A DNA stretch of 38,928 nt from a virus. The stretch covers positions 1 to 38,928 of IMG/VR virus record IMGVR_UViG_3300042387_002375; one strand, 5' to 3'. Positions 1 through 8,100 of this stretch are shown here, in pieces. A program made the position numbers and the translations under genes. The number at the start of each line of letters is the position of its first letter. The first letter of the stretch is position 1. The notes below the pieces were generated by a model. It had not been told where the DNA came from. It did not search any database and was given only the letters and a program-made list of their open reading frames with translations.

Positions 1-1766
1 CCAGTTGTGATTTCTAAACCACCAGCAGCAGTAATTGTGCCAGTAGCATGTAGATCACCATTGATGGTTCCACCAGTGAGGTTCAAGTAGTTAGTAGCAA
101 CTGAGGAGCTGAGAGAAGCAATTTGGCTGTCGATCTTGGAATCAAGAGCGCCAGAAACAGCAACCATTTCAGTATGAAGAGCTTCTTCGGCAGCAGTAGC
201 GCGAGAAACTTCGCTGTCGAGTTGACCTTGGAGATCAGCAGAAACAGACTGAATTGTGGTGTTGATGTTCGAGGAGGCTGTTGCTAGGTTTGCAGCGGCT
301 GCGTCAGCAAGAGCTGTGATAGCTCCGTTGATGTCATTGTCAGCATTTTGAAAAGCGCTAACGATTTCAGTCAAGGAATCAAGAGCAGCTGGGTCGATGT
401 TGCTAAGAACGTTATCAATGCGGCTTGCTAGTGTAGAAGAAACAGAAACAACAGTTGAGTTTAGAGAAGCAACTTCAGAGTCGATCTTGGAATCAAGAGC
501 GGCAGAAGCAGCAACCATCTCAGTGTGTAATGAACCTTCAGCAGCAGTAGCACGAGAAACTTCGGAATCAAGTTGACCTTGAAGGTCAGAAGAAACAGAA
601 GCAACTGTGGAGTTCAAAGAGCTAACTTCAGAGTCAATCTTAGAATCAAGGGATGCAGAAACTGCAGCCATTGTGGTTTCGATTGCAAGATCAGCAGCAG
701 CACGATCAGAAGCTTCAGTAGCTAGATCACCTTTGAGTTCAGCAGAGAGAGCTTCGAGAGAAGCAGTCGAGCCTTGTCCAAGGTTGTCGATTTGAGACTG
801 GAGGTCGCTAGAAACGGTTACAACTGTGCTGTTAAGAGTAGCAACTTCAGAGTCAATCTTGGAATCAAGAACGCCTTCGGCAGTAGTTGCACGGCTTACT
901 TCAGCAGCTAGGTCAGAAGAGATCTGAGAAGAAACTGCGGCCATTGTGGTCTCGATTGCGAGATCAGCAGCGGCACGATCAGCGGCTTCAGAGGATAGAT
1001 CACCTTTGAGTTCAGCAGAGAGAGCTTCAACTGCAGCAGTAGAAGCGGAATCTAGGTCATCAATCTGAGATTGAAGATCGCTAGAAACAGAAACGACTGT
1101 GCTGTTAAGAGCTGCAACTTCAGAAGCAATTGTTCCTTCAAGTGTCGAAACTTCGCTGTCGATTTTAGAATCGAGAGTAGAAGAAACAGACGCGATTGTG
1201 GAATTAACATTGCCAAGAGTGCTAACTAGGTTAGAAGCAAAGTTTTCGTCATCACCGAGAGCAGCAGCCAACTCGTTGAGAGTGTTGAGAGCTTCTGGAG
1301 CCATGTCAATGACAGCGGCGATAGAAGAATCAATCTTAGCATCGAGGGTGCTAGAAACGGAAGCAACTGTGGAAGTTAGATCGGCGAGATCGCCTTTAAC
1401 TTCAGCAGAAAGAGCTCTAACTGCAGCAGAGCTGTCAGTGTTGAGAGCGTCAATAGAAGCTTGCAATTCAGCAGAAGCGCTAGCAACTGTTGAATCTACA
1501 TAGCCTTTATTGGCTGCATCTGTTTCTGATACAGGAGCGCCAGGAAGAGTAATACCGTCTTCAAAGGTTTTTACACCAGAGATAGACTGAGCAGAAGTGC
1601 GGTCAACGAATGCACCAGAACCAGCAATAGCGATAACGCCATTTGCAGATCCATAATACAATGTGCCACCAACTTCGTTAAATGCCAATTCGCCGCCTTC
1701 GAGTGAAGCAGGAGCACCTGCATCACCAGTTGTACGACGTTTAATAAGGATTTTGTTGAATGCCAT
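1..1766 (-). CDS. Long tail fibre protein, N-terminal part (runs off left edge)
   Basis: The frame is open from the ATG at 1766 to base 1, about 588 codons, so the C-terminus lies outside the window. The N-terminus begins MAFNKILIKRRTTGDAGAPA and soon reads GELAFNEVGGTLYYG, a layout common at the N-terminus of phage tail fibre proteins. A long Ser/Ala-rich stretch of degenerate repeats follows, with units such as LDSKIDSEVASLNSTV and VSSDLQGQLDSEVSRATAAE, which look like coiled-coil or triple-helical shaft. The last visible part (YLNLTGGTINGDLHATGTI) resembles the beta-structured segments that follow fibre shafts. No Shine-Dalgarno sequence is evident. The closest late-type octamer is 69 bases upstream, unusually far for this window. 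Fibre identity is well supported; receptor and host are unknown. Confidence 0.8.
   Translation of the reverse strand, partial: MAFNKILIKRRTTGDAGAPASLEGGELAFNEVGGTLYYGSANGVIAIAGSGAFVDRTSAQSISGVKTFEDGITLPGAPVSETDAANKGYVDSTVASASAELQASIDALNTDSSAAVRALSAEVKGDLADLTSTVASVSSTLDAKIDSSIAAVIDMAPEALNTLNELAAALGDDENFASNLVSTLGNVNSTIASVSSTLDSKIDSEVSTLEGTIASEVAALNSTVVSVSSDLQSQIDDLDSASTAAVEALSAELKGDLSSEAADRAAADLAIETTMAAVSSQISSDLAAEVSRATTAEGVLDSKIDSEVATLNSTVVTVSSDLQSQIDNLGQGSTASLEALSAELKGDLATEASDRAAADLAIETTMAAVSASLDSKIDSEVSSLNSTVASVSSDLQGQLDSEVSRATAAEGSLHTEMVAASAALDSKIDSEVASLNSTVVSVSSTLASRIDNVLSNIDPAALDSLTEIVSAFQNADNDINGAITALADAAAANLATASSNINTTIQSVSADLQGQLDSEVSRATAAEEALHTEMVAVSGALDSKIDSQIASLSSSVATNYLNLTGGTINGDLHATGTITAAGGLEITT
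103..1500 (-). repeat. Degenerate coiled-coil repeats inside the tail fibre gene
   Basis: Related coding blocks recur many times, encoding variants of DSKIDSEV, LNSTVVSVSSDLQ, QLDSEVSRATAAE and ALSAELKGDL. Two long stretches (about 600-770 and 900-1040) are near copies at the DNA level. The repeats are in frame and belong to the fibre shaft. They are not an independent element. Confidence 0.75.
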
Positions 1767-1902
1767 AATTTTATATAGTATTTTTTATTTTTGTTTGAGT
1801 TTTAGTTTAGCGTAGACTTAAAAAGTCCACATATTTACTTATCTAAAACGGCCACATTTTTTGCGGCTTGACACGAACCAAAACAAAAATATTTTTTTCT
1901 TT
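1767..1902. other. Intergenic region, 136 bases
   Basis: AT-rich gap between the two small neck-domain genes and the fibre gene. It holds the octamer at 1836-1843, a small inverted repeat (gactt/aagtc, 1815-1827) and a weak GC patch (GCCGC and GTGGC on the - strand, 1852-1868). No confident terminator or small gene is seen. Confidence 0.4.
1836..1843 (-). promoter_or_regulatory. Late-promoter-like octamer GATAAGTA, distant
   Basis: GATAAGTA on the - strand, preceded by TTTTA, identical to octamers at 4063, 35104 and 19635. It lies 69 bases before the fibre start at 1766. If used it would give a leader of about 60 bases containing the small inverted repeat GACTT/AAGTC (1815-1827). Confidence 0.45.
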
Positions 1903-2184
1903 TTAGAAAAATCCGCCATCCCGAACATTCAAATCTACCAAATCCTTGCCTGAAGTATAAATGATAGTGTTTTCCGGATCTGCAGAAGTTGTTATAACAA
2001 AAGTGTCGATGTCATCTAAATGAACACTTCCCGGCATGCTCGGATCAACAGACAAGCTCGCAGTATTTGCTCTAATCATTATGTTCGGAGCGTTTTCAGC
2101 AAGTGCTGACAAAGAATATAGCATATCGATTGCTTTTTTATGCTCTGCAGTAAAAGGCTTTCTGTTAAAAATATTGTTGCTCAT
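1903..2184 (-). CDS. Small protein repeating the C-terminal domain of the gp14-like neck protein
   Basis: A 93-residue protein. Its ATG overlaps the stop of the previous gene (TGATG at 2182-2186), so it is probably translationally coupled. The C-terminal half reads DTFVITTSADPENTIIYTSG and ends VRDGGFF. This matches the ends of the two upstream genes, TFVIQTSGKPDDDVYYTTN...TGGIV and FYEIKTLDNPNDVITYVTG...DGGTF. The N-terminal part (KPFTAEHKKAIDMLYSLSA) also resembles the neck protein's LFTQDYADLLLTMFSAT. It appears to be a free-standing copy of that domain. A virion or assembly role is inferred from the operon; no database family is recognised. Confidence 0.75.
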   Translation of the reverse strand: MSNNIFNRKPFTAEHKKAIDMLYSLSALAENAPNIMIRANTASLSVDPSMPGSVHLDDIDTFVITTSADPENTIIYTSGKDLVDLNVRDGGFF

Positions 2185-2525
2185 CAGAACGTTCCTCCAT
2201 CCATCAACATTAAGTCTTCTGCTCCAGAAAGTCCCGTAACATAGGTAATAACATCATTTGGATTATCAAGAGTCTTGATTTCATAAAACTCTTGAGTTGC
2301 TGTCCTGTCTACCAAGTATCTTCTCATAATAATTCCTTCATTATTTTCTAAGAATTCCCTTGTATATTCTGCAGAAGAAAGCAAAGCAGCCGTGGCAGTT
2401 GATTGATTCTCATAGAAAGGAACCGAAGGAGGACAAGGAACAAACGGAGCAACTGCGGGCGGAACATAATGATTCTCATGAGTTACTCCTCCGTAGTATC
2501 CGTATGGTTTTGATTTATTACTCAT
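2184..2525 (-). CDS. Small protein repeating the C-terminal domain of the gp14-like neck protein
   Basis: A 113-residue protein whose ATG overlaps the upstream stop by one base (TAATG at 2523-2527). A Tyr/Pro-rich N-terminus (HENHYVPPAVAPFVP) resembles the segment NHFIPPNPPECV of the gp14-like protein. The C-terminus (EFYEIKTLDNPNDVITYVTG, ending LMLMDGGTF) matches the ends of both neighbours. It therefore looks like a paralogue of roughly the last 118 residues of the neck protein. It may assemble with that protein at the head-tail joint, which is inference from synteny. No enzymatic motif is visible. Confidence 0.75.
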   Translation of the reverse strand: MSNKSKPYGYYGGVTHENHYVPPAVAPFVPCPPSVPFYENQSTATAALLSSAEYTREFLENNEGIIMRRYLVDRTATQEFYEIKTLDNPNDVITYVTGLSGAEDLMLMDGGTF

Positions 2526-3571
2526 TAAACAATGCCTCCTGTAAAGACTTCAAAAAGATTAATCGAAGACAAGTTTGTTGTATAATAGACGTCATCGTCT
2601 GGTTTTCCGCTTGTTTGAATAACAAATGTTCTTAGATTTCCATCAGAAGACAGCAGAGTTCTTGTCATGATTTCGTTTGTATGATTTGCAATATAAACTT
2701 GCTCAAGTGCCATGGCATCAATGTCAATAGCGCCTGTAGAAGTAGCTGAGAACATTGTGAGTAGCAAATCTGCATAATCTTGAGTAAACAGTTCTTGCTT
2801 CTGATAAGGTCCTGGAACTGCACTCAAACCAGTTGCAACTAGACCTTCAACACACTCAGGAGGATTTGGCGGTATAAAATGGTTTGGTGCTGTATCAAGT
2901 CCTGCATTATCTTGATCATAATAATCATAAATGCATTTTGCAGAATTTTGAACGGAATCTGGATATGGTTGGAAGAGTTCTTCTGGATTTGCTCCAAGAG
3001 CCAATCTTCCGTAATCTCCCACATCATTAATTTGCTTATTATTTGGACCAGTTTCAATTCCTGGCTCATAAGAATATTCATAGCGCTTACATTTGATATA
3101 CCAAACATAGTGGCCCATCAAAGCATTTGTCATCGGAAGGTACTCATCATCTCTTTCAGTAATCTCGTAGATTGGAGCGCTTCTTCCGCCAGGTCTATCT
3201 GCTCCATATTCTGTCAGCTGAATTAGATCTCCTGCCTTTGGCTCCATGCCACAGCCAATTCTATCATAAAAAGAAGATATGTGAACAACTGCTGTCATGT
3301 CGCAATCAGCCATAATGCCAAATTTTGAAAGCATCAAAGAATCGTTTGTAATATCAGTCAGCATTATCAACTCTTCAAACTTTCCGTATTTTGCTGTCGG
3401 ATCTTCCCCATAAAGAAAATTATGAGAAGTCAGAGTATAACCATGCGTAAAATAAGTAACAGAAGTGCCAAAGTGTTCAATCTGCTCCCTCCACCATTTT
3501 GAGTAGTTTTCCCGCTCATTGGCGTTGTTATTCTTGTTCAGATAACGAACTCTGTCCATTGTTTTTAGCAT
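2525..3571 (-). CDS. gp14: gp14-like neck (head-tail connector) protein
   Basis: The region after residue 20 follows the T4 gp14 pattern. A sequence around YFTHGYTLTSHNFLYGEDPT corresponds to the gp14 segment with LIFGED. Then come a hydrophobic strand with KFGIMADCDMTAVVHIS (gp14 has FGMQVQDEVTLSI), PKAGDLIQL (gp14 PKEGDLIYF) and PIYEIT (gp14 LFEI). T4 gp14 helps complete the neck that joins the DNA-filled head to the tail. This protein is longer (348 versus about 256 residues) because of an extra C-terminal region that recurs in the next two genes. The ATG at 3571 overlaps the upstream stop by 7 bases. A TTG at 3598 and an ATG at 3559 are alternatives, and none has a clear ribosome-binding site. 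Confidence 0.68.
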   Translation of the reverse strand: MLKTMDRVRYLNKNNNANERENYSKWWREQIEHFGTSVTYFTHGYTLTSHNFLYGEDPTAKYGKFEELIMLTDITNDSLMLSKFGIMADCDMTAVVHISSFYDRIGCGMEPKAGDLIQLTEYGADRPGGRSAPIYEITERDDEYLPMTNALMGHYVWYIKCKRYEYSYEPGIETGPNNKQINDVGDYGRLALGANPEELFQPYPDSVQNSAKCIYDYYDQDNAGLDTAPNHFIPPNPPECVEGLVATGLSAVPGPYQKQELFTQDYADLLLTMFSATSTGAIDIDAMALEQVYIANHTNEIMTRTLLSSDGNLRTFVIQTSGKPDDDVYYTTNLSSINLFEVFTGGIV

Positions 3572-4056
3572 TTTAGACCAGGAGGAAGTTTTATCCAAGA
3601 GTGCATTAGAATATCATAAATTCCTGGATATTCATCATGTTCACGCACGTCTCGAACGGTTGGAATATAACGAATTGGATGAAGAGTGCCAACTGCAAGG
3701 CGACCACTAATTGCATCAGCCATCTTTAGTAAATCTTCAGCAAGCAGACCATCAATATCAATGTCCATCAAATCTTTATTAATAACAATAAGAACTTTTA
3801 GTTCGCATGTTCTGTTCTTATTGCCTGGCTTCAGAGCATCGCCAACAAGAACAAATTTTTTAATTCTTTGAACTTGATTGCCACAGAACATTTCAATATC
3901 ATTAACAATCTGAGCATGCACTCCAGGAAGCAGCACAGGATCTAGTCCAACTTCAGAATAACGGAAGATTCCTGGATCAAGTTCATTTGGACCAATGGGC
4001 GGCTTGCCAATTGTTAGATAATTTCTTAGCTTCAGTCTGTCGACTCTCTTTTTCAT
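3565..4056 (-). CDS. Nucleotidyltransferase-like protein with degenerate active site
   Basis: A 163-residue protein. Residues 66-95 (KKFVLVGDALKPGNKNRTCE, then LKVLIVIN) have the layout of a small nucleotidyltransferase fold, where families carry VGSA...G...SDxDL followed by a hydrophobic strand. Here the Ser after Gly is Asp, and the metal-binding DxD is replaced by CELK. A later segment (ISGRLAVGTLHPIRY, then GIYDIL) recalls phage proteins of this type as I remember them. If the fold is right, it is probably catalytically dead. It is first in a four-gene transcript leading into the neck gene, with a late-type octamer 6 bases before its ATG. It could simply be an unrelated structural protein. 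Confidence 0.55.
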   Translation of the reverse strand: MKKRVDRLKLRNYLTIGKPPIGPNELDPGIFRYSEVGLDPVLLPGVHAQIVNDIEMFCGNQVQRIKKFVLVGDALKPGNKNRTCELKVLIVINKDLMDIDIDGLLAEDLLKMADAISGRLAVGTLHPIRYIPTVRDVREHDEYPGIYDILMHSWIKLPPGLKC

Positions 4057-4062
4057 TCAATT

Positions 4063-4070
4063 TACTTATC
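4063..4070 (-). promoter_or_regulatory. Late-promoter-like octamer GATAAGTA
   Basis: GATAAGTA on the - strand within TTTTTTGATAAGTAAATTGA, 6 bases before the ATG at 4056 and just downstream of the terminator at 4084-4115. It is the likely promoter for the neck-gene operon. Confidence 0.65.
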
Positions 4071-4083
4071 AAAAAATTTGAAC

Positions 4084-4115
4084 AAAAAAAGAGCCCCTGA
4101 TGGGGCTCTTTTGAC
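4084..4115 (-). terminator. Rho-independent terminator after the 314-aa gene
   Basis: A perfect GC-rich stem (agagcccc 4090-4097 and ggggctct 4102-4109) with loop TGAT, extended by A-T pairs. On the - strand it is followed by a run of seven T. It ends the transcript of the gene at 5080-4136 and separates it from the neck operon. Confidence 0.85.
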
Positions 4116-4135
4116 TTTTGGCATCTAATAAAAGA

Positions 4136-5080
4136 TTATTTGATGAAATCTCCCTTCTTAACAGTAGACTTCACTTCAGCTTTGCTCTTTTGGAGCTTTG
4201 GAGCTGGTTTGAAAGAAGCTTGGGTTTTGAATTTGCCAGCAGAAGCTTTGCCACCTTTTGGAGCAAGCTTGCCAACTTTGTTCTTCTTGCTCATAAGAGA
4301 CTTGCCTTTGGCAGGAGAAAGAAGCTTTGGTTTGTCGAGAGATTCTTTAACAGGAGCTTCCTCTTCTTCGCCGAATTCTTCATCAAATTCGTCTTCTGTA
4401 TAAGAACCTTCTTCCTCTTCGCCTTCCTCTTCTTCAGCAGAATAGGTTTCGAGTTTGTCGAGGATAGATCCAAGACGGGCTTGGAGATCTTTGAGATCAG
4501 CAATGAGATCTTCAGAATCTTCTTCGGACTCTTCGGATTCTTCTTCCATTGGTTCTTCTTCAGTTTCAACTTCATCAGCTTCGAGATCAAGATCTTCGTC
4601 AGCAGAGAGTTCGGTTTCAGGAGCTTCCAATGCTGGTTGCTCGTCTTGTTCTAGTAGGGTTTTTTTGAATAGGGTTTCGAATGCGCTCATAGTATAACTT
4701 TCTTTTTTAATTTCTTTTTTTGGAGATTCTTCTTTGTCTTCTTCTTCATCAAATTCTGATTTAGGAACAACTTTTTCATCTTCCATTTCCTCAACTTCTT
4801 CATCATACTTCTCCTCTTTAGCAGGTGCTGTGCCCTTAAATTTGGCTTTTGGAGCACTGCCATGAGTTGGAGCTGTTTCTGAGCTTGTGGAAATTTTGTA
4901 GTTTGGACCTTGATCGAGCTTTGCTTTTTCAGGGCCTTTTGTTACTTCTGGCTTTTCGCCAAAGACTTCTTCGTTGGATTTAAGATCACCAACGACAACG
5001 TTAGAAGGGCTGGTTAGATCGTTCTTTTGTGCTTCGGAAAGCAGAATTTTTTCGTATAGGTCAGACAATGAATTTTTCAT
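4136..5080 (-). CDS. Acidic protein with basic C-terminal tail; possible internal head or core protein
   Basis: A 314-residue low-complexity protein. Residues 85-125 and 150-240 are very rich in Glu/Asp and the last 70 residues are Lys-rich (KSLMSKKNKVGKLAPKGGKA). The N-terminus (MKNSLSDLYEKILLSEAQ) resembles T4 capsid-targeting peptides, short N-terminal segments cut by the prohead protease after an (L/I)xE site; here LSE precedes Ala17. A second similar segment begins at Met131 (MSAFETLFKKTLLEQ, with LLE), so an internal start at 4690 or a tandem fusion is possible. Acidic core proteins and basic DNA-binding internal proteins are both packaged in T4 heads. This role is inference from composition and context; no family is recognised. 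Confidence 0.6.
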   Translation of the reverse strand: MKNSLSDLYEKILLSEAQKNDLTSPSNVVVGDLKSNEEVFGEKPEVTKGPEKAKLDQGPNYKISTSSETAPTHGSAPKAKFKGTAPAKEEKYDEEVEEMEDEKVVPKSEFDEEEDKEESPKKEIKKESYTMSAFETLFKKTLLEQDEQPALEAPETELSADEDLDLEADEVETEEEPMEEESEESEEDSEDLIADLKDLQARLGSILDKLETYSAEEEEGEEEEGSYTEDEFDEEFGEEEEAPVKESLDKPKLLSPAKGKSLMSKKNKVGKLAPKGGKASAGKFKTQASFKPAPKLQKSKAEVKSTVKKGDFIK

Positions 5081-5089
5081 GTGTATTTT

Positions 5090-5097
5090 TATTTATC
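5090..5097 (-). promoter_or_regulatory. Late-promoter-like octamer GATAAATA
   Basis: TTAGATAAATAAAAA on the - strand, 9 bases before the ATG at 5080, in a 24-base gap between genes. The same extended form occurs at 19582 and 37912. Confidence 0.65.
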
Positions 5098-5104
5098 TAA
5101 TTTG

Positions 5105-8100
5105 TCAAATTTTTCCGCAATTTGGATCAAAATATTTTATCAGACTCTGAAGATTTGTCCAGAGCTGTTCTGATAATCTGTTGATAACTGCATTTGTAAC
5201 AATTTCGTTTTGTCCAATCACTAAATCTTCTTTAGAATAGGTTGGAGCTTTGTATGATTTACATTCCGTTGCATCATAAAACAGAGAGTTTCTTAAAACT
5301 TCAATATTATCCCACAAGCGATGGAATGCTTTTTGATAAACCCAAGGCTGGATGTATTCTTCTTTGTGAATTAAAATTTCGTTTAAATCCCAATACAAAA
5401 TTGAAAGAATTGGAGCTCTTGTAGAAATTAGCTCCATACGGTCAACAAATTTTAAAACTTTGTCTTCAACGGCAACATAAACATTTCTGTGTTCGTCTTG
5501 ATAAATGCTATTAAAGTTTGTTAAAACGTTTCCGTCAGCGCATACAAAATTGCTTATCATCTTTTCGAAAAACGATCCAGTTCTAAAATATTTTATAACC
5601 CCTGCGCTGTGTGCAATGTAAATTACTTCTCTGTGATTATAAGAGCAAGTAATTTTGCTTGGAGCTGTAACTTCCTTATCCAAAAAATATTCAAAGTTTA
5701 CGGAACCGTCTTCATTAAAGACAACAACCTTGCTTGCAAAAAGCACATGCAATTTTGATTGAGAGTCTTGACAAACACTCAGAGGTTCTTCGCTTGTAGC
5801 AATTTCTGTATCAATTGTCTGGACATGCTTTCCTATAGAAGTAAATCTCTTAATGCATTTATTGCCACTGTCAGCAACAAGCACTTGGTTATCTTGATTT
5901 ACATGAATATCTTTTGGTTTATTAAATCCGTACAGACTTTTCTTGAGGCCATATCTTCCCCAAGAATTAAAAAGAACAAAAGAACTGTCTTTAATCTCAT
6001 AAACGCAAATTCTTGGAATTAAAGAATCTAGAACATATAATTTGCCTTCTTTCGTTTGTGTGATTGCTTCAATATTAGCAAAAGAAAAGATTTCGTCAGC
6101 AATGCCTCTTCGAGCAATTAAAGTAGACTCGTAAGTATCATCAAGTAAGTTTAGTTCTGTGTTGTGAGCTATCACCGTTTGGCCATTTGGAAGATGTAAA
6201 ATTCCTTTAATGACACATCTCGTCTTATCGAGACAAAACGGAATTGGAAAAAAGTCTTGATCGATTGTAGAAATATGCCACTTGCCTTTATCACAATTCA
6301 ATAGCTCTGAATCAACCTCACAAGATTCATACTTCCATTTCTTAGCATATTGTCCAGCACTTTTTGAGTCCTTCCATGTGGTAAAAACGTCAGAAGTCGA
6401 TCGTTTGCGAACCCTCCATTTCCATTCCAAACAGTATTTTTGCAAGCAAGAAGGATCTCCAACTTGCTTTGTACATTCATGATCTAACCAGTATATTGGA
6501 AATCCAGCCGTTTTGTCTTCGCCTGTGCATACCTCATGTTGTGACCATGCAACTTCTTCTGAATTGTTTGGAGGACATTCTATATCAGACCAAGCATAAG
6601 TTGGATTGCCAAGCCAACCATAAAATTTACTTGCCTTGTTATAAACTAGCGTATAGTCTTTAACTTGCTCCGTTAAATTATAAAGCTTCTTGACTATATT
6701 GTTGATATTGTCTTCTACTGCCCATTCATTTGGAGAAATTAAAGGAACCGATGTAAGAGACAAAGTCAGAGGAGTATCAATCGATCTGTACGAATCTGTA
6801 TCAATTTCATCAAAACTGTCGACAATTTCCACCATGTCTGGCAAAATATTAACAATCGTTTGCTCTTGTTGCACGCTTTGATTATAAAAGATTGCATAAG
6901 CAGAAAGAGTTTTTGTGCCTAGCTTATCGAATGAAAGCACGAATGATTCTTTTAATTTGCTTCCAGACAATGTAACAGATGTTCCGTCTTCGGAATCTAT
7001 TGTTACCTGCTTTAAAGCAAAAACATCGTCCGCATAAATTTCTAGTGATTTTACTAAGACCTCTTCGTTGCGCAAATTTAAAAAATTTGGAATATACGGC
7101 TTGATATAAGGAATTGGAGTAATTGTACAATTTGAACTAAACGTTTCAGTCTGAGTATTTTCTAGCCAATCATAAGGAGGATACTTTATTTGTACAATTT
7201 TTTCAACAGACACCATCTGAGTAACAGTCGTGCTATCCGTCGGAGAAATTTTTAAAAACGTTGGAGTTTCTTGCAGCCTAACATCATATGCCAACGGAAA
7301 ATTATATGTAGAGATTCCCTTTAACTGTTTTTTCCATGTCCAGTCTCCTCCTCGAGATACTGTATCAAGTTCCCAAGTAGAATTATCTAACCTTTCCGTC
7401 AAAATTGAAGATAAACCAATTTGTCTTACAGTTGCAACAAATTGTTGATTAGAATAATCATAGGGCAAATTAAACTGATTAAGAGAAAATGGCGTATTAT
7501 AAAAATACTGCGAAACCGTTGGATATGGCTTGATCTGTATGCTGTCTTTCAGCAAAGTGTTTGAACTGCTCTGAAAGCCATCTGCATCAAGAGACGAAGA
7601 AAAGAAGCTGTAAAATTCTGCTTCTCCTGTGCTGTCATTATATTTTATAACTGGGCCATCTTCCTTAATGCTTTGATCAACGAGTCTAAGATGGATTGGT
7701 ACCTTTTCGTTTTGAGATGAAAGAGAAGTAATTGCAACAGTCGTTGTGCTGTTTGTTGCACTGACTGCATACAAGGACTGAGAAAGATTATCTAAGCTAT
7801 TGCCAATTAGCCAAATTCCTGAAACACTGTTTGTAATACTTGCTGTAGACAAATTGATTACTTCTGTATGACCTTCTCCGTAAAAATACAATCCAGGAGA
7901 TTCAAAATAATTTTCTGCGCTCAAGGCATACTGAATGCAACACAGCTCATCAAAATATGTGCTGGGATAAGCAATAAAATTTGCTATTGGAAAATTACTC
8001 AGAAATACTGCTGACAAAGAAAATTGTCCGAGATCAAAACCGTCATTTGCTGACAAATATACATCGACCGAAGAAATTGTTGGCACTTGTCTGCTAAAGG

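Noticed and set aside
607-1503. Open frames on the + strand (607-795, 1099-1503) opposite the left fibre gene
   Set aside because: They mirror the repeated, stop-poor coiled-coil coding sequence of the - strand fibre and have no sensible start context or protein-like composition.
1852-1900. Possible terminator after the 93-residue gene
   Set aside because: The stem (GCCGC/GTGGC) is only 5 pairs with a wobble and is not followed by a T-run; the AAAAATATTTTT palindrome is too AT-rich to count.
3572-3598. TTG start at 3598 for the gp14-like gene
   Set aside because: It would overlap the upstream gene by 34 bases with no ribosome-binding site; the ATG at 3571 gives the short overlap typical of this operon.
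4118-4697. Phe/Ser-rich open frames on the + strand opposite the acidic gene
   Set aside because: They are the antisense of GAA/GAG-rich codons and have extreme, low-complexity composition.
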